Assembly (NCBI GenBank): GCA_016213235.1 | Contig: JACRBE010000057.1 | Location: 1-48,404, forward strand | Length of the DNA: 48,404 nucleotides | Source: Chlamydiales bacterium | GTDB lineage: Bacteria > Chlamydiota > Chlamydiia > Chlamydiales > JACRBE01 | Direction of reading: 5' to 3' | Part shown: piece after piece, positions 26,393-35,737 of the stretch | Position numbering within the stretch: the first letter of the stretch is position 1 | How the letters are laid out: each line of letters starts with the position of its first letter | Notes under the pieces: model-generated | Told to the model about the DNA's origin: nothing | The model's database searches: none | The model's input: only the letters and a program-made list of their open reading frames with translations | Position numbers and translations under genes: made by a program

Positions 26393-27319
26393 ATGGTTTT
26401 TAAATATATTTTCAAAAAAATCATCTTCCTCTTAGTTTCATTATTTATGGTAGCAACGCTAACATTTTTTTTAATGAAAGCTATTCCAGGCGATCCCTTT
26501 ATCCAAGAACAAGGTATCCATGAAGAGATACTCGCAAGCCTCTATAAACATTATGGTTTGGATAAGCCTTTATTTATTCAATATATCAAATATATCAAAG
26601 GACTTCTTTTATTTGATCTGGGTCCCTCTTTTAAATATGAGGGCAGAACCGTTAACCAAATCATCTGCGAGGGATTTCCTGTTTCTGCATCGCTTGGGGC
26701 TATCTCTTTATTCTTCTCTGTTTTTTTTGGCACTACCATCGGAGTCATCTCTTCTATTTATCAAGGAAAATGGCAAGATCGACTCGTGATGTTAATTGCG
26801 GTAATCGGCATGAGTATACCAAGTTTTGTCATGGCATCTCTTTTACAATATTTATTTAGCATGAAGCTCTCTTTATTCCCTATTGCTAGATGGGGCAGTA
26901 TTTGGCACGCTATTTTACCTGCAATAGCCCTCAGCGCACTGCCGACTGCTTTTATCGCAAGATTAACAAGAATGAATGTAATCGAAACGCTGCAGCAAGA
27001 ATATATCATCACTGCTATGGCAAAGGGCTTATCTGTTCCTCAAATCATCTTCCGACATGTTTTAAAAAACAGCCTTTTACCAGTTCTTACTTATTTGGGA
27101 CCTCTAACCGCAAGTATCTTGACAGGAAGTTTTATTATTGAAAAAATATTCGGAATACCTGGCCTTGGTGGCTGGTTTGTAACCAGCATCTCGAACCGAG
27201 ACTATACCGTAATCATGGGTGTAACGATGTTTTATAGCTTGATTCTCATGCTCGCTGTATTTATTGTAGATGTACTTTATTTTTTTATCGACCCAAGAAT
27301 TCAAAAAAACTATGAATGA
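26393..27319 (+). CDS. oppB: Peptide ABC transporter permease OppB/DppB type
   Basis: 308 residues with six predicted helices. N-terminal VATLTFFLMKAIPGDPF (about 20-36) is the family hallmark, and the coupling-loop motif with EYIITAMAKGLSVPQIIFRH binds the ATPases. One of two inner-membrane channel subunits of an oligopeptide importer. It is the first gene of oppBCDF and overlaps oppC by 8 bases. No ribosome binding site of note precedes the ATG. The usual substrate-binding gene (oppA) is not next to it: upstream is the divergent rimO. Confidence 0.92.
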   Translation: MVFKYIFKKIIFLLVSLFMVATLTFFLMKAIPGDPFIQEQGIHEEILASLYKHYGLDKPLFIQYIKYIKGLLLFDLGPSFKYEGRTVNQIICEGFPVSASLGAISLFFSVFFGTTIGVISSIYQGKWQDRLVMLIAVIGMSIPSFVMASLLQYLFSMKLSLFPIARWGSIWHAILPAIALSALPTAFIARLTRMNVIETLQQEYIITAMAKGLSVPQIIFRHVLKNSLLPVLTYLGPLTASILTGSFIIEKIFGIPGLGGWFVTSISNRDYTVIMGVTMFYSLILMLAVFIVDVLYFFIDPRIQKNYE

Positions 27320-28220
27320 TTCCTACTTATTTTCTAAAACAACATCTACTCGCGATCCGCTCTTTATTCATAAAGCTCCCTCCCATTCCTACTGGTTAGA
27401 TAGTGGTAGAAAATTAAAAAAGAATAAACTTGCTATTGGATCTCTTGTTTTTTTAGTTTTACTATTTTTATGCGCAATATTCATACCCATGTTCCATCCT
27501 ATCAAATACTTTGAAACTACCCTTCACTTGAAAAATTCACCCCCCTCTTACACCTACTGGTTTGGCACAGATGAGCTTGGTCGAAATATGTTTGTAAGGA
27601 CATGGTGTGGAGCGAAAATATCCCTATTTATTGGTATTTGCGCTGCTTTAATTGATATGATTATCGGAGTCTTTTATGGAGCACTCGCTGGTTATATCGG
27701 AGGAAAGTGCGATGAGTGGATGATGCGCATTGCAGATATCTTTTACTCTCTTCCTCGATTGATTATCGTAATTTTACTGATGGTCGTCTTGGGACAAGGA
27801 ATTTCTACTATATTAATTGCTATGACATTAACCGGTTGGATAAACATGGCAAGAATCATCCGAGGACAAGTACTCCAATTAAAACAAAATGAATTCATTT
27901 TTTCTGCAAAAGCAATTGGAGCATCAAATACCAGGATTATTTTTCATCATTTATTACCAAACACACTAGGCTCTATTATTACTACTGTAACGATGAGTGT
28001 CCCTTCTGCTATTTTTACAGAAGCTTTTCTAAGTTTCCTAGGACTTGGGGTGCAGGCACCTCTCGCTAGTTGGGGTACCATGGCAAACGATGGTCTTCCT
28101 GCCCTGAGATATTTTCCATGGCGTCTATTTTTCCCAGCTTCTTTTATTAGCTTGACCATTTTAGCTTTTAATATTTTAGGCGATGGACTACGCGATGCGT
28201 TCGACCCAAGGACCTCATGA
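27312..28220 (+). CDS. oppC: Peptide ABC transporter permease OppC/DppC type
   Basis: 302 residues from the ATG at 27312. The frame opens further upstream, but that part lies inside oppB, and starting at MNDSYLF leaves a normal 8-base overlap. The N-terminal cytoplasmic tail precedes the first helix (LAIGSLVFLVLLFLCAIFIP). YTYWFGTDELGRNMFVRTWCG and the EAA-type loop EFIFSAKAIGASNTRIIFHH are the OppC signatures, and TEAFLSFLGLGVQAPLASWG the family end motif. Pairs with OppB in the membrane channel. Its stop overlaps the oppD start as ATGA. Confidence 0.92.
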   Translation: MNDSYLFSKTTSTRDPLFIHKAPSHSYWLDSGRKLKKNKLAIGSLVFLVLLFLCAIFIPMFHPIKYFETTLHLKNSPPSYTYWFGTDELGRNMFVRTWCGAKISLFIGICAALIDMIIGVFYGALAGYIGGKCDEWMMRIADIFYSLPRLIIVILLMVVLGQGISTILIAMTLTGWINMARIIRGQVLQLKQNEFIFSAKAIGASNTRIIFHHLLPNTLGSIITTVTMSVPSAIFTEAFLSFLGLGVQAPLASWGTMANDGLPALRYFPWRLFFPASFISLTILAFNILGDGLRDAFDPRTS

Positions 28221-29266
28221 GTAAAATACTAGATATAAAAAATTTAAAGGTTGAGTTCCCCACAGACTATGGCACGGTGTATGCTGTAAGAGGCATTGAC
28301 TTTTCTCTATACGAAGGAGAATCGCTAGCGATTGTCGGTGAGTCCGGATGCGGGAAGAGTGTTACAGTAAAAGCACTCATGCGTCTTCTTGATCCCTCTG
28401 TTTGTAACATAACAGCCTCTTCTATTTATTTAGATGATTTAGATCTAATGCAACTCAGTGAAAATCAAATGAGGGATGTGAGGGGCAATTTGATTTCTAT
28501 GATCTTTCAAGACCCTATGACCTCACTCAATCCAACTATGAAAATTGGGGACCAAATCATGGAAGGATATCGCCTGCACTATCCTTTAGTAACGAAAAAA
28601 CAGGCAACAACCCGTGTTCTTGAACTGCTTCATTTAGTGAAAATCCCTGATCCTGAAATGAGAATGTGTCAATATCCTCATCATTTAAGTGGAGGCATGA
28701 GACAACGTGTTTGTATTGCAATGGCACTTGTCACTAATCCGAAAATTATCATTGCTGATGAGCCCACTACTGCTTTAGATGTGACGATACAAGTGCAAAT
28801 ACTACAGCTACTGAAAGAAATACAAAAAAAAATGAACATGAGCTTTATTTTTATTACCCATGATTTAAGTGTTGTAGCAAATTTTGCAGATAGAATACTC
28901 GTCATGTATGCCGGTGAAATTGTGGAGGAAGCAAAAAAAAATGAACTTTTTAAAACACCTTCTCATCCTTATACTAAACTATTGCTTCGCTCCATTCCAA
29001 GAATTGATCGAAGCAAAGAGCAACAGTTGCAACCAATAGAGGGGTCCCCGCCTAATTTGATGTATCAACAAAAGGGATGTGCATTTTTTGACAGATGTCC
29101 CTATGCTATGAATATCTGTAACACAAAAGCTCCTCCCATGTTTGCCCTTCCCAATGATCAAGCATCTTTATGCTGGCTACATGATAAACGAGCAAAAGGA
29201 ATCAACCATGACAACCAAGCGACCGATCCTACAAGTGATCGATCTTTATCAACACTTTCTCTTTAG
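28217..29266 (+). CDS. oppD: Peptide ABC transporter ATP-binding protein OppD
   Basis: 349 residues. Walker A GESGCGKS (about 41-48), Q-loop SMIFQDPMTSLNPTM, signature HLSGGMRQRV and Walker B KIIIADEPTTALDV followed by the switch histidine in FITHDLS are intact. The C-terminal GCAFFDRCPYAMNICN cysteine region is the oligopeptide-transporter extension. Hydrolyses ATP with OppF to power peptide import. The last 59 bases overlap the start of oppF. Confidence 0.94.
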   Translation: MSKILDIKNLKVEFPTDYGTVYAVRGIDFSLYEGESLAIVGESGCGKSVTVKALMRLLDPSVCNITASSIYLDDLDLMQLSENQMRDVRGNLISMIFQDPMTSLNPTMKIGDQIMEGYRLHYPLVTKKQATTRVLELLHLVKIPDPEMRMCQYPHHLSGGMRQRVCIAMALVTNPKIIIADEPTTALDVTIQVQILQLLKEIQKKMNMSFIFITHDLSVVANFADRILVMYAGEIVEEAKKNELFKTPSHPYTKLLLRSIPRIDRSKEQQLQPIEGSPPNLMYQQKGCAFFDRCPYAMNICNTKAPPMFALPNDQASLCWLHDKRAKGINHDNQATDPTSDRSLSTLSL

Positions 29267-30164
29267 TAATAAAGTTACTAAAGCAGTAGATGGAGTTTCA
29301 TTAAAAATCTTTGAAGGAGAAACTCTTGGGCTTGTTGGAGAGAGTGGTTGCGGAAAATCTACAGTTGCAAAGAGTATTTTACGACTTATTGAGCCGACTA
29401 GCGGTCAAATCATTTTTGATAGCAAAGACATTACACACCTTACACAAAAAGCTCTTATTCCTTATAGACAAAATATGCAGATTATTTTTCAAGACACATT
29501 TGCGTCCTTAAACCCTCGCATGACTATAGAAGAAATTATTATAGAACCCCTTTTGATTTATCAAAAAACAACATCCAAAGCAGAAAAATTACAAAAAGTA
29601 AAAACTCTTATTGAACAAGTAGGACTGCTCCCTCATCAAGCCTCCTATTTCCCTCATGAACTCAGCGGAGGACAGCGTCAACGTGTCTGCATAGCAAAAG
29701 CTCTTGCTTTAAACCCAAAATTGATTATTTGCGATGAATCTATTGCAGCATTAGATGTCTCCATCCAAGCACAAATTGTGCAGCTACTAAAAGAGCTGCA
29801 ACAAGAATTTAAGCTGACTTATCTTTTTATTTCCCATGATCTTACCATGGTAAAATACCTTTGTGACACCATAGCTGTGATGTATCTTGGAAAAATTGTG
29901 GAAGTATCCTCTACGGAGGAGCTCTGCAATAATCCCAAACATCCTTATACAAAAGCGCTACTCTCTTCTATTCCTATACCAGATCCGGATGCTCCTATCC
30001 GCCCCCTTACTATCAAAGGAGAGATGTACCAGGTCCATACAACAGGATGTAATTTCAGCAATAGATGTGAACTAGCATCTCCTCTTTGCAGAAGAAAAAT
30101 CCCATCTTTAATAAACATAGGAGATGGTCATATGGTAAGTTGTTTTAAAGCAGATGCAAGTTAA
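29208..30164 (+). CDS. oppF: Peptide ABC transporter ATP-binding protein OppF
   Basis: 318 residues from the ATG at 29208, chosen because aaaagga lies 7 bases ahead and MTTKRPILQVIDL aligns with the family start; upstream codons are inside oppD. Walker A GESGCGKST, signature HELSGGQRQRV and Walker B LIICDESIAALDV are present. The Walker B following residue is Ser instead of the usual Pro. The C-terminal GCNFSNRCELASPLC carries the Opp-type cysteines. Partner ATPase of OppD. The 3' end overlaps the convergent permease gene by 4 bases. Confidence 0.93.
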   Translation: MTTKRPILQVIDLYQHFLFSNKVTKAVDGVSLKIFEGETLGLVGESGCGKSTVAKSILRLIEPTSGQIIFDSKDITHLTQKALIPYRQNMQIIFQDTFASLNPRMTIEEIIIEPLLIYQKTTSKAEKLQKVKTLIEQVGLLPHQASYFPHELSGGQRQRVCIAKALALNPKLIICDESIAALDVSIQAQIVQLLKELQQEFKLTYLFISHDLTMVKYLCDTIAVMYLGKIVEVSSTEELCNNPKHPYTKALLSSIPIPDPDAPIRPLTIKGEMYQVHTTGCNFSNRCELASPLCRRKIPSLINIGDGHMVSCFKADAS

Positions 30165-32035
30165 CGTTTGTTTTTGCAAATCCAGACTCTACAAGACATT
30201 TCTTTTAATACTTGGTCATTCACGGAGTTACTTGAACTAATCACTCCTTCTTCGCTAGCTCCAAGTATCACTAAATCAATATCTTCTGCTCTTGCTTTTT
30301 CAATAATTGCCCTATCAATACTGCGAGAATATACGATTTCTAATTGAATAGGCACTCCAATTTCTCTTGCTATTGCTTCTGCTCTTTTTAGAGCAGCATG
30401 CGCTTTTTCCTCTCTATCTACTAAACGGGTGTTCAAAGGAAAGGAAAATGGTATTTCTAAAATATTTAGCGCCTTAACCTCAGCACCAAATAACTTTGCT
30501 ACCAGACAGGCGATTTGGACTGCTTCTGTTTGCAAGCCACCTCGTGTTGGCACTAATATTTTTTTTATTTCTAAGTGTTTGAATTCTTCAATTTTAATTT
30601 TTTCAATTTGTATACTTCCGGTAATATCGAGTTGCTCTTTTCTGCGATAAAAACCATACATGATGAGGCCTAGCATCAGCCATCCAAGCCCTAAATAACG
30701 TCCATCTGCTTTTGTAATGACGACAATGACCCAAACAGTGATCGTAGCTAGCGCACCAATGATTGCTGAAATAGGAATTTCATATCCTTTTATTTTAAGA
30801 GAAAAAGGGATTTTAAAAGGACGTTCCACTTTAGAAAATCGAATGCGATGAACGATCAGTGCAATATGGGCGGAGAAAAAAGCAAGCATCGCTCCAAAAT
30901 TGTATAAATTAGCTAAAAAAGAGAGGCTACCACGGCTCCAAACAACAATTACACTTGCAAGTATTGCAAATATCCCAAGAGCTACAAATGGTGTTTTAAA
31001 CCTTGGATGTAGTCGATAAAAGAGCTTTGGCAGCTGATAATATTCTCCCATATTAAAGGAGAGTCTTGATGCTCCAATGAGCCCTGCATTTGCAGCAACA
31101 AATAATAAAACAGCTCCAAGCAACCCAATCCAAGGACTTAATATGGCGCTTCCAAATGGCAATTTTTCTACAATACCCGCAAGAGGATCTTCAAGATATA
31201 GTGTAGAGAGTAGCTGAGGATTTACAGCAGCAAGGGCAACGGTAGAGATGCCAAAATACATTAAAATAAGCATAGTCATCGCAAGCAGTATAGCTTTCGG
31301 CACTGTTTTTGATGGATTTTTTGCCTCAGCGCTTAGTTGGGCCATCGATTCAATACCTGTATAAGCTACCATGGCCATTGCAACACCTTTGATAAAATCC
31401 TTCCAAGAAGGAGACCACAATTTATCGATACCATTGATTTGTAAATGAGAAATAAAAGCAGGCAATTTAAACAGTGTTATAAGACCAATTATAATAACAA
31501 TAGTTTGTGTAATAATGGTTAAGGCAGTTAACACGACACTTAATCTAGTAGATGATTTTACAGCAATTGTATTGAGAATAAATAAAACAAAAACAATAAG
31601 AATTGTAAACGCAATCTTACAAAATGTAAGATTTAAAATAGGAAAAAAATAGCTTAAATAAGGAGCTATCGAATACGAAGATATTGCTATTGTTACGATA
31701 TAATCAAGCATGAGCGCCCATCCAGCAATAAACGAGATGAGATCATTAAAGGCTTTTCTAGAGTATGATGCAGAACCTCCTGCTTCATGCATAACGGAAG
31801 ACATTTCTGCATAAGTCAGAGCCGTGCATGCAAAAACAAGTCCGGCAAGCATGAGCGCTATGGGAGTTGCACCAAGTGCATATAGCGCGGTAATACCAAG
31901 CGCATAGTAGATGGATGATCCAAGATCTCCATAGCCAATTGCAAACAAATCAGCAACAGATAAAATCCTTCTTAAAGAGCCTTTATCTATTCTTGCAACT
32001 GTTGTTTTCTTTGAGGCAGCAGATTGTTTTCCCAT
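30161..32035 (-). CDS. APC-family permease with C-terminal universal-stress domain
   Basis: 624 residues. Residues about 30-470 form 12 membrane helices of an amino-acid/polyamine/cation permease (LFAIGYGDLGSSIYYALGIT, YAEMSSVMHEAGGSASYSRK, ATSMAMVAYTGIES-like region). Residues about 485-624 look like a universal-stress (UspA-like) domain, with KKILVPTRGGLQTEAVQIAC and VILGASEEGVISSSNSVNDQ. APC permeases with a USP tail are known in bacteria. The cytosolic domain may bind nucleotide and regulate transport. Substrate unknown. The ATG has aagaag ahead of it and lies 33 bases after the ispH end. Confidence 0.85.
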   Translation of the reverse strand: MGKQSAASKKTTVARIDKGSLRRILSVADLFAIGYGDLGSSIYYALGITALYALGATPIALMLAGLVFACTALTYAEMSSVMHEAGGSASYSRKAFNDLISFIAGWALMLDYIVTIAISSYSIAPYLSYFFPILNLTFCKIAFTILIVFVLFILNTIAVKSSTRLSVVLTALTIITQTIVIIIGLITLFKLPAFISHLQINGIDKLWSPSWKDFIKGVAMAMVAYTGIESMAQLSAEAKNPSKTVPKAILLAMTMLILMYFGISTVALAAVNPQLLSTLYLEDPLAGIVEKLPFGSAILSPWIGLLGAVLLFVAANAGLIGASRLSFNMGEYYQLPKLFYRLHPRFKTPFVALGIFAILASVIVVWSRGSLSFLANLYNFGAMLAFFSAHIALIVHRIRFSKVERPFKIPFSLKIKGYEIPISAIIGALATITVWVIVVITKADGRYLGLGWLMLGLIMYGFYRRKEQLDITGSIQIEKIKIEEFKHLEIKKILVPTRGGLQTEAVQIACLVAKLFGAEVKALNILEIPFSFPLNTRLVDREEKAHAALKRAEAIAREIGVPIQLEIVYSRSIDRAIIEKARAEDIDLVILGASEEGVISSSNSVNDQVLKEMSCRVWICKNKR

Positions 32036-32067
32036 AACTTCTTTTTAAGTGATAGGAAAAAATATTA

Positions 32068-33003
32068 TCAAGTCTTTATTTCTATGGAAAATGGTTTTGG
32101 TAGTTGAAAAACAACATCTTCTTCGGTGAAAATTACCTCTTCTTTTTCCGTTACACCAAGCGCTATGAGTCTTTCAATGCATGTTTGAACGATATATTCC
32201 GGAGTAGAGGCGCCAGCTGTGAGTCCAACTACTTTTGCGTCTATAAACCACTTAGGATTGATTTCTTTATCATCATTAATTAAATAAGCAGCAACACCTC
32301 TTCTTCTTGCTACTTCACAAAGGCGGTTAGAATTAGAACTTGTTGGATCCCCAACAACGAGCACTACATCTGCTTCATCTGTGATTTCCCTTAGAGCAAG
32401 TTGTCTATTTGTAGTTGCATAACAAATAGAGGAACTAGGCATCGTCTCTATTTGAGGAAATCTCTCTTGCAGCACCTGTGTAATATCTTTGACATCATCG
32501 AGACTAAGTGTGGTTTGTGTAAGATAGACTAATTTGTCTTGTGGTGTAAAGAGAAGCGCTGAGACATCATCTACAGACTCTACAATCGTAGTCTGATCTT
32601 TTGCAACACCAGCTGTTCCTATTGTTTCTACATGGTTTTTATGCCCAATTAAAATAATATGATATCCCTTTTGAGCGTAGCGTTTTGCTGCAGAATGTAC
32701 TCTAGTGACTAGTGAACATGTTGCGTCGATCTCTATCAAACCTCTCTTTTTTGCATCTTCCTTGACCTGTGGGGAGACACCATGGGCAGAATAAATGAGC
32801 CTAGCTCCCATAGGAACATCTTTCAAGTCCTCAATAAAAATAGCCCCCTTTTCTTCTAAAGATTTTACTACATGTTTATTGTGAACAATCTGATGCTTTA
32901 CATAAATTGGGGCACCATAAATTTCAAGCGCCTTTTCTACCGTTTCTATTGCTCTGACAACACCAGCGCAAAATCCCCTTGGAGCAGAGAGTAAAAGTTT
33001 CAT
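32068..33003 (-). CDS. ispH: 4-hydroxy-3-methylbut-2-enyl diphosphate reductase
   Basis: 311 residues, the usual length. Last enzyme of the MEP isoprenoid pathway, making isopentenyl and dimethylallyl diphosphate with a [4Fe-4S] cluster. Cluster cysteines are Cys12 (APRGFCAGV), Cys96 (DATCSLV) and Cys194 (SSSICYATTNRQ). Substrate-binding His41, His74 and His124 and acid Glu126 (GHKNHVETIGT) are present. Upstream, the AAGGAAAG ribosome binding site is inside a 9-bp hairpin (33006-33026), which would hinder translation when folded. Confidence 0.96.
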   Translation of the reverse strand: MKLLLSAPRGFCAGVVRAIETVEKALEIYGAPIYVKHQIVHNKHVVKSLEEKGAIFIEDLKDVPMGARLIYSAHGVSPQVKEDAKKRGLIEIDATCSLVTRVHSAAKRYAQKGYHIILIGHKNHVETIGTAGVAKDQTTIVESVDDVSALLFTPQDKLVYLTQTTLSLDDVKDITQVLQERFPQIETMPSSSICYATTNRQLALREITDEADVVLVVGDPTSSNSNRLCEVARRRGVAAYLINDDKEINPKWFIDAKVVGLTAGASTPEYIVQTCIERLIALGVTEKEEVIFTEEDVVFQLPKPFSIEIKT

Positions 33004-33005
33004 TT

Positions 33006-33026
33006 TCTTTCCTTTTTAAGGAAAGA
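33006..33026 (-). promoter_or_regulatory. Hairpin covering the ispH ribosome binding site
   Basis: On the mRNA, TCTTTCCTT pairs perfectly with AAGGAAAGA around an AAA loop, and the ATG follows 2 bases later. The 3' arm is the ribosome binding site. This would limit initiation until the stem opens, for example by heat or a protein. Confidence 0.6.
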
Positions 33027-33125
33027 ATCGTATTACGAATATCCGTTATTTTACAACCATTAAAATCTAATATTCAACGTTATGGTTTTTATTTTAAACA
33101 ATACAATGTCATTACATGGCAGATG

Positions 33126-33725
33126 TTATTGCTTGCGATTATTTTTTAAGGTATCTAATTTTTGATTAATTAAAAGAACGTTAATTCGCTCTTCTCCTAA
33201 AAAGCCAAGCATCTTATTTTGCGTGCACTCCTCTATTAATTTTTTTATTGTCTCTTCTGGCAATTGCCTTGCTTTTGCAATGCGATGCAGTTGCAATATA
33301 GCATTTTGCACGCTGATATGAGGGTCTAGTCCACTTGCTGATGCAGTTACTGCATCAATAGGAACATTCTGTTTTTGGTTTAATTTATTCTCTTTTCTGT
33401 AAGCGCTTGCATAAGATCTGATATTCGTTATCAACTTTTTCGATGTAGGCCCTAAATTTGATCCGGATGAATTAGAGGCGTCATATCCATTTTTTCCTGC
33501 AGCTGAGGGTCTTGGATGAAAATATTTTGGACTGTGAAAGTTTTGACCTATTAACTCTGATCCTATCGGGGCGTTACTTTTGTTAAAAACAAGGCTACCA
33601 TCTGCCTTATGCGAAAAGAAAACTCTACCCAATCCAAATACAATTAAAGGGTAGATACCACATAAAACGACCATAAAACATACTGTCAACTTGATAGCTG
33701 TTATTAAATCTTTTAAGAATTTCAT
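33126..33725 (-). CDS. kdpC: Potassium-transporting ATPase subunit KdpC
   Basis: 199 residues from the ATG at 33725, which lies 1 base after the kdpB stop. A longer form from a TTG at 33740 would overlap kdpB by 14 bases and is less likely. One N-terminal membrane helix (IKLTVCFMVVLCGIYPLIVF) is followed by GSELIGQNFHSPKYFHPRPS (residues about 52-71) and DAVTASASGLDPHIS, the KdpC signatures. KdpC helps KdpB bind ATP in the high-affinity K+ pump. Last gene of kdpFABC; ispH follows after a gap on the same strand. Confidence 0.93.
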   Translation of the reverse strand: MKFLKDLITAIKLTVCFMVVLCGIYPLIVFGLGRVFFSHKADGSLVFNKSNAPIGSELIGQNFHSPKYFHPRPSAAGKNGYDASNSSGSNLGPTSKKLITNIRSYASAYRKENKLNQKQNVPIDAVTASASGLDPHISVQNAILQLHRIAKARQLPEETIKKLIEECTQNKMLGFLGEERINVLLINQKLDTLKNNRKQ

Positions 33726-33726
33726 A

Positions 33727-35736
33727 TTATACCAAGCCAAAGGTTACTAGGATCATATCGATTAATTTTATGCCAATAAACGGCAGTATGATGCCACCTA
33801 GGCCATACACAAATAAGTTTTTATTCAGAATGGATACGGCATCTTTTACAATGAGTTTTACCCCTCTAAATGCAAGTGGTATCAAAAAAACAATAATGAG
33901 TGCATTAAAAATCACAGCACTTAACACAGCGCTGCTCGGTGTAGCTAGCTTCATAATGTTAAACGCTTCAAAAAATGGAAAATAAGGAATGAGCATGGCA
34001 GGTATGATTGCAAAATATTTAGCTACATCATTTGCAATACTAAATGTTGTTAGAGCACCTCTTGTCATTAACATCTGCTTACCAATTTCAATGATCTGAA
34101 ACAGCTTGCTTGGATGAGAGTCTAAATCGATCATATTAGCTGCCTCTTTTGCAGCCTGCGTACCTGCATTCATCGCAACACCAACATCTGCTTGAGCAAG
34201 AGCCGGCGCATCATTCACTCCATCTCCTGTCATAGCCACCATTTCTCCACTTTCCTGAAAACGACGCAAATGATCCAGTTTGTCTTCTGGTGATGCTTCC
34301 GCAATAAAGCCATCTACCTTAGCCTCTTTTGCAATGCTAGCAGCTGTTACTTTGTTGTCACCTGTAATCATCATGGTTCTAATTCCCATTTTACGAAAAC
34401 GATCAAACTGCTCTGCTATTCCCATTTTAATTACATCTTTTAGGAAAATAACACCCATGATGCTCTTGTTTTTTGCTAAAATAAGAGGGGTACCTCCGTG
34501 CTCCGCTATACCATATACGACACTCTTTAAATCATCTGGAAGAGACATCCCTGTAAATTTTTCTATCGCATCTTTTGATCCCTTCCGATAATGATCAGAT
34601 CCAATATCAATACCACTCATCCGTGTTTGTGCGCTAAATGGGATAAAATCCATGCTGATTTTATCGTTGTGCATATAATGCGGATGTCTTTTATGGATAA
34701 GTTCGATAATACTTCGTCCTTCGGTTGTTTCATCTAAAATAGAGGTCATATAGCAAAGTTCTACAAATTCCTCTTCAGACACTCCTTTTGTAGGAATCAA
34801 AGAGTCTGCTCTGCGATTTCCCCATGTAATCGTACCTGTTTTATCGATTAAAATCGTATCGATGTCCCCGGATGCTTCCACAGCGCCCCCACTCATTGCA
34901 AGAACATTTTTTTGCATGAGCCTGTTGATGCCTGCGATACCAATTGCACTGAGCAGTCCCCCAATTGTTGTAGGAATAAGACAGACAAGTAGTGCCACTT
35001 GCATGGCAATAGGTATCATAATATGATAATAAAACCCAAAAAGCTGAAGAGTGATAATCATAACTAAAAAAACGAAGGTGAGCCCAGAGAGTAAAATATT
35101 AAGAGCTATTTCATTAGGCGTTTTTTTTCTCTCTGCCCCTTCAATAAGATAGATCATTTTATCTAAAAACGTATCTCCCGGATCTGCGGTAATCCTGATT
35201 TGAATCTCATCGGATAAAACCTCTGTTCCAGATGTTACAGCGCTCTGATCTGTACCCGATCCTCTAATTACAGGTTCAGACTCTCCAGTAATAGAAGATT
35301 CATCAATCGATGCAAGGCCATGAATAATTTCTCCATCTCCCGGAATAAGTTCTCCGGCTCGAACAAACACAACATCACCTTTTCTTAACAACTTTGCATC
35401 TATTTGGGTAATGGTGCCATCCTCTAGCATCTTACTTGCAATCGTTTGCACCCTAATACTTTTCAGAGCGTCTGCTTGGGCTTTATTTCTACTTTCTGCG
35501 ATAGCTTCTGCAAAGTTAGCAAACAAAACAGTAACCCAAAGCCATAGTGAAACATGCAATGTAAAGGGGTGAAGGGTCTCATACATAAAAATCGCTTCAA
35601 ATGTCGTAATAGCAGCCCCAATCTCTGTGATAAACATGACAGGATTTCTCCAAAGGAAAAAAGGATTTAGCTTTTTTAATGCATGGATTGCAGCTACAGC
35701 AAACATATTAGAAGTAAAGGATAGTTGTGTCTTCAT
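33727..35736 (-). CDS. kdpB: Potassium-transporting ATPase ATP-binding subunit KdpB
   Basis: 669 residues, close to the usual 680. P-type ATPase motor of the KdpFABC pump. WRNPVMFITEIG (29-40) near the start, the TGES motif (150-153), the membrane segment CLIPTTIGGLLSAIGIAG (252-269), phosphorylated Asp298 in DKTGT, and TGDGVNDAPALAQADVGVAM near residue 500 are all present. The ATG lies 1 base after the kdpA stop. Hydrolyses ATP to drive K+ taken in through KdpA. Confidence 0.96.
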   Translation of the reverse strand: MKTQLSFTSNMFAVAAIHALKKLNPFFLWRNPVMFITEIGAAITTFEAIFMYETLHPFTLHVSLWLWVTVLFANFAEAIAESRNKAQADALKSIRVQTIASKMLEDGTITQIDAKLLRKGDVVFVRAGELIPGDGEIIHGLASIDESSITGESEPVIRGSGTDQSAVTSGTEVLSDEIQIRITADPGDTFLDKMIYLIEGAERKKTPNEIALNILLSGLTFVFLVMIITLQLFGFYYHIMIPIAMQVALLVCLIPTTIGGLLSAIGIAGINRLMQKNVLAMSGGAVEASGDIDTILIDKTGTITWGNRRADSLIPTKGVSEEEFVELCYMTSILDETTEGRSIIELIHKRHPHYMHNDKISMDFIPFSAQTRMSGIDIGSDHYRKGSKDAIEKFTGMSLPDDLKSVVYGIAEHGGTPLILAKNKSIMGVIFLKDVIKMGIAEQFDRFRKMGIRTMMITGDNKVTAASIAKEAKVDGFIAEASPEDKLDHLRRFQESGEMVAMTGDGVNDAPALAQADVGVAMNAGTQAAKEAANMIDLDSHPSKLFQIIEIGKQMLMTRGALTTFSIANDVAKYFAIIPAMLIPYFPFFEAFNIMKLATPSSAVLSAVIFNALIIVFLIPLAFRGVKLIVKDAVSILNKNLFVYGLGGIILPFIGIKLIDMILVTFGLV

Positions 35737-35737
35737 A

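Noticed and set aside
27270..28220. OppC starting at 27270
   Set aside because: This start is inside oppB with no ribosome binding site; the ATG at 27312 gives the family start.
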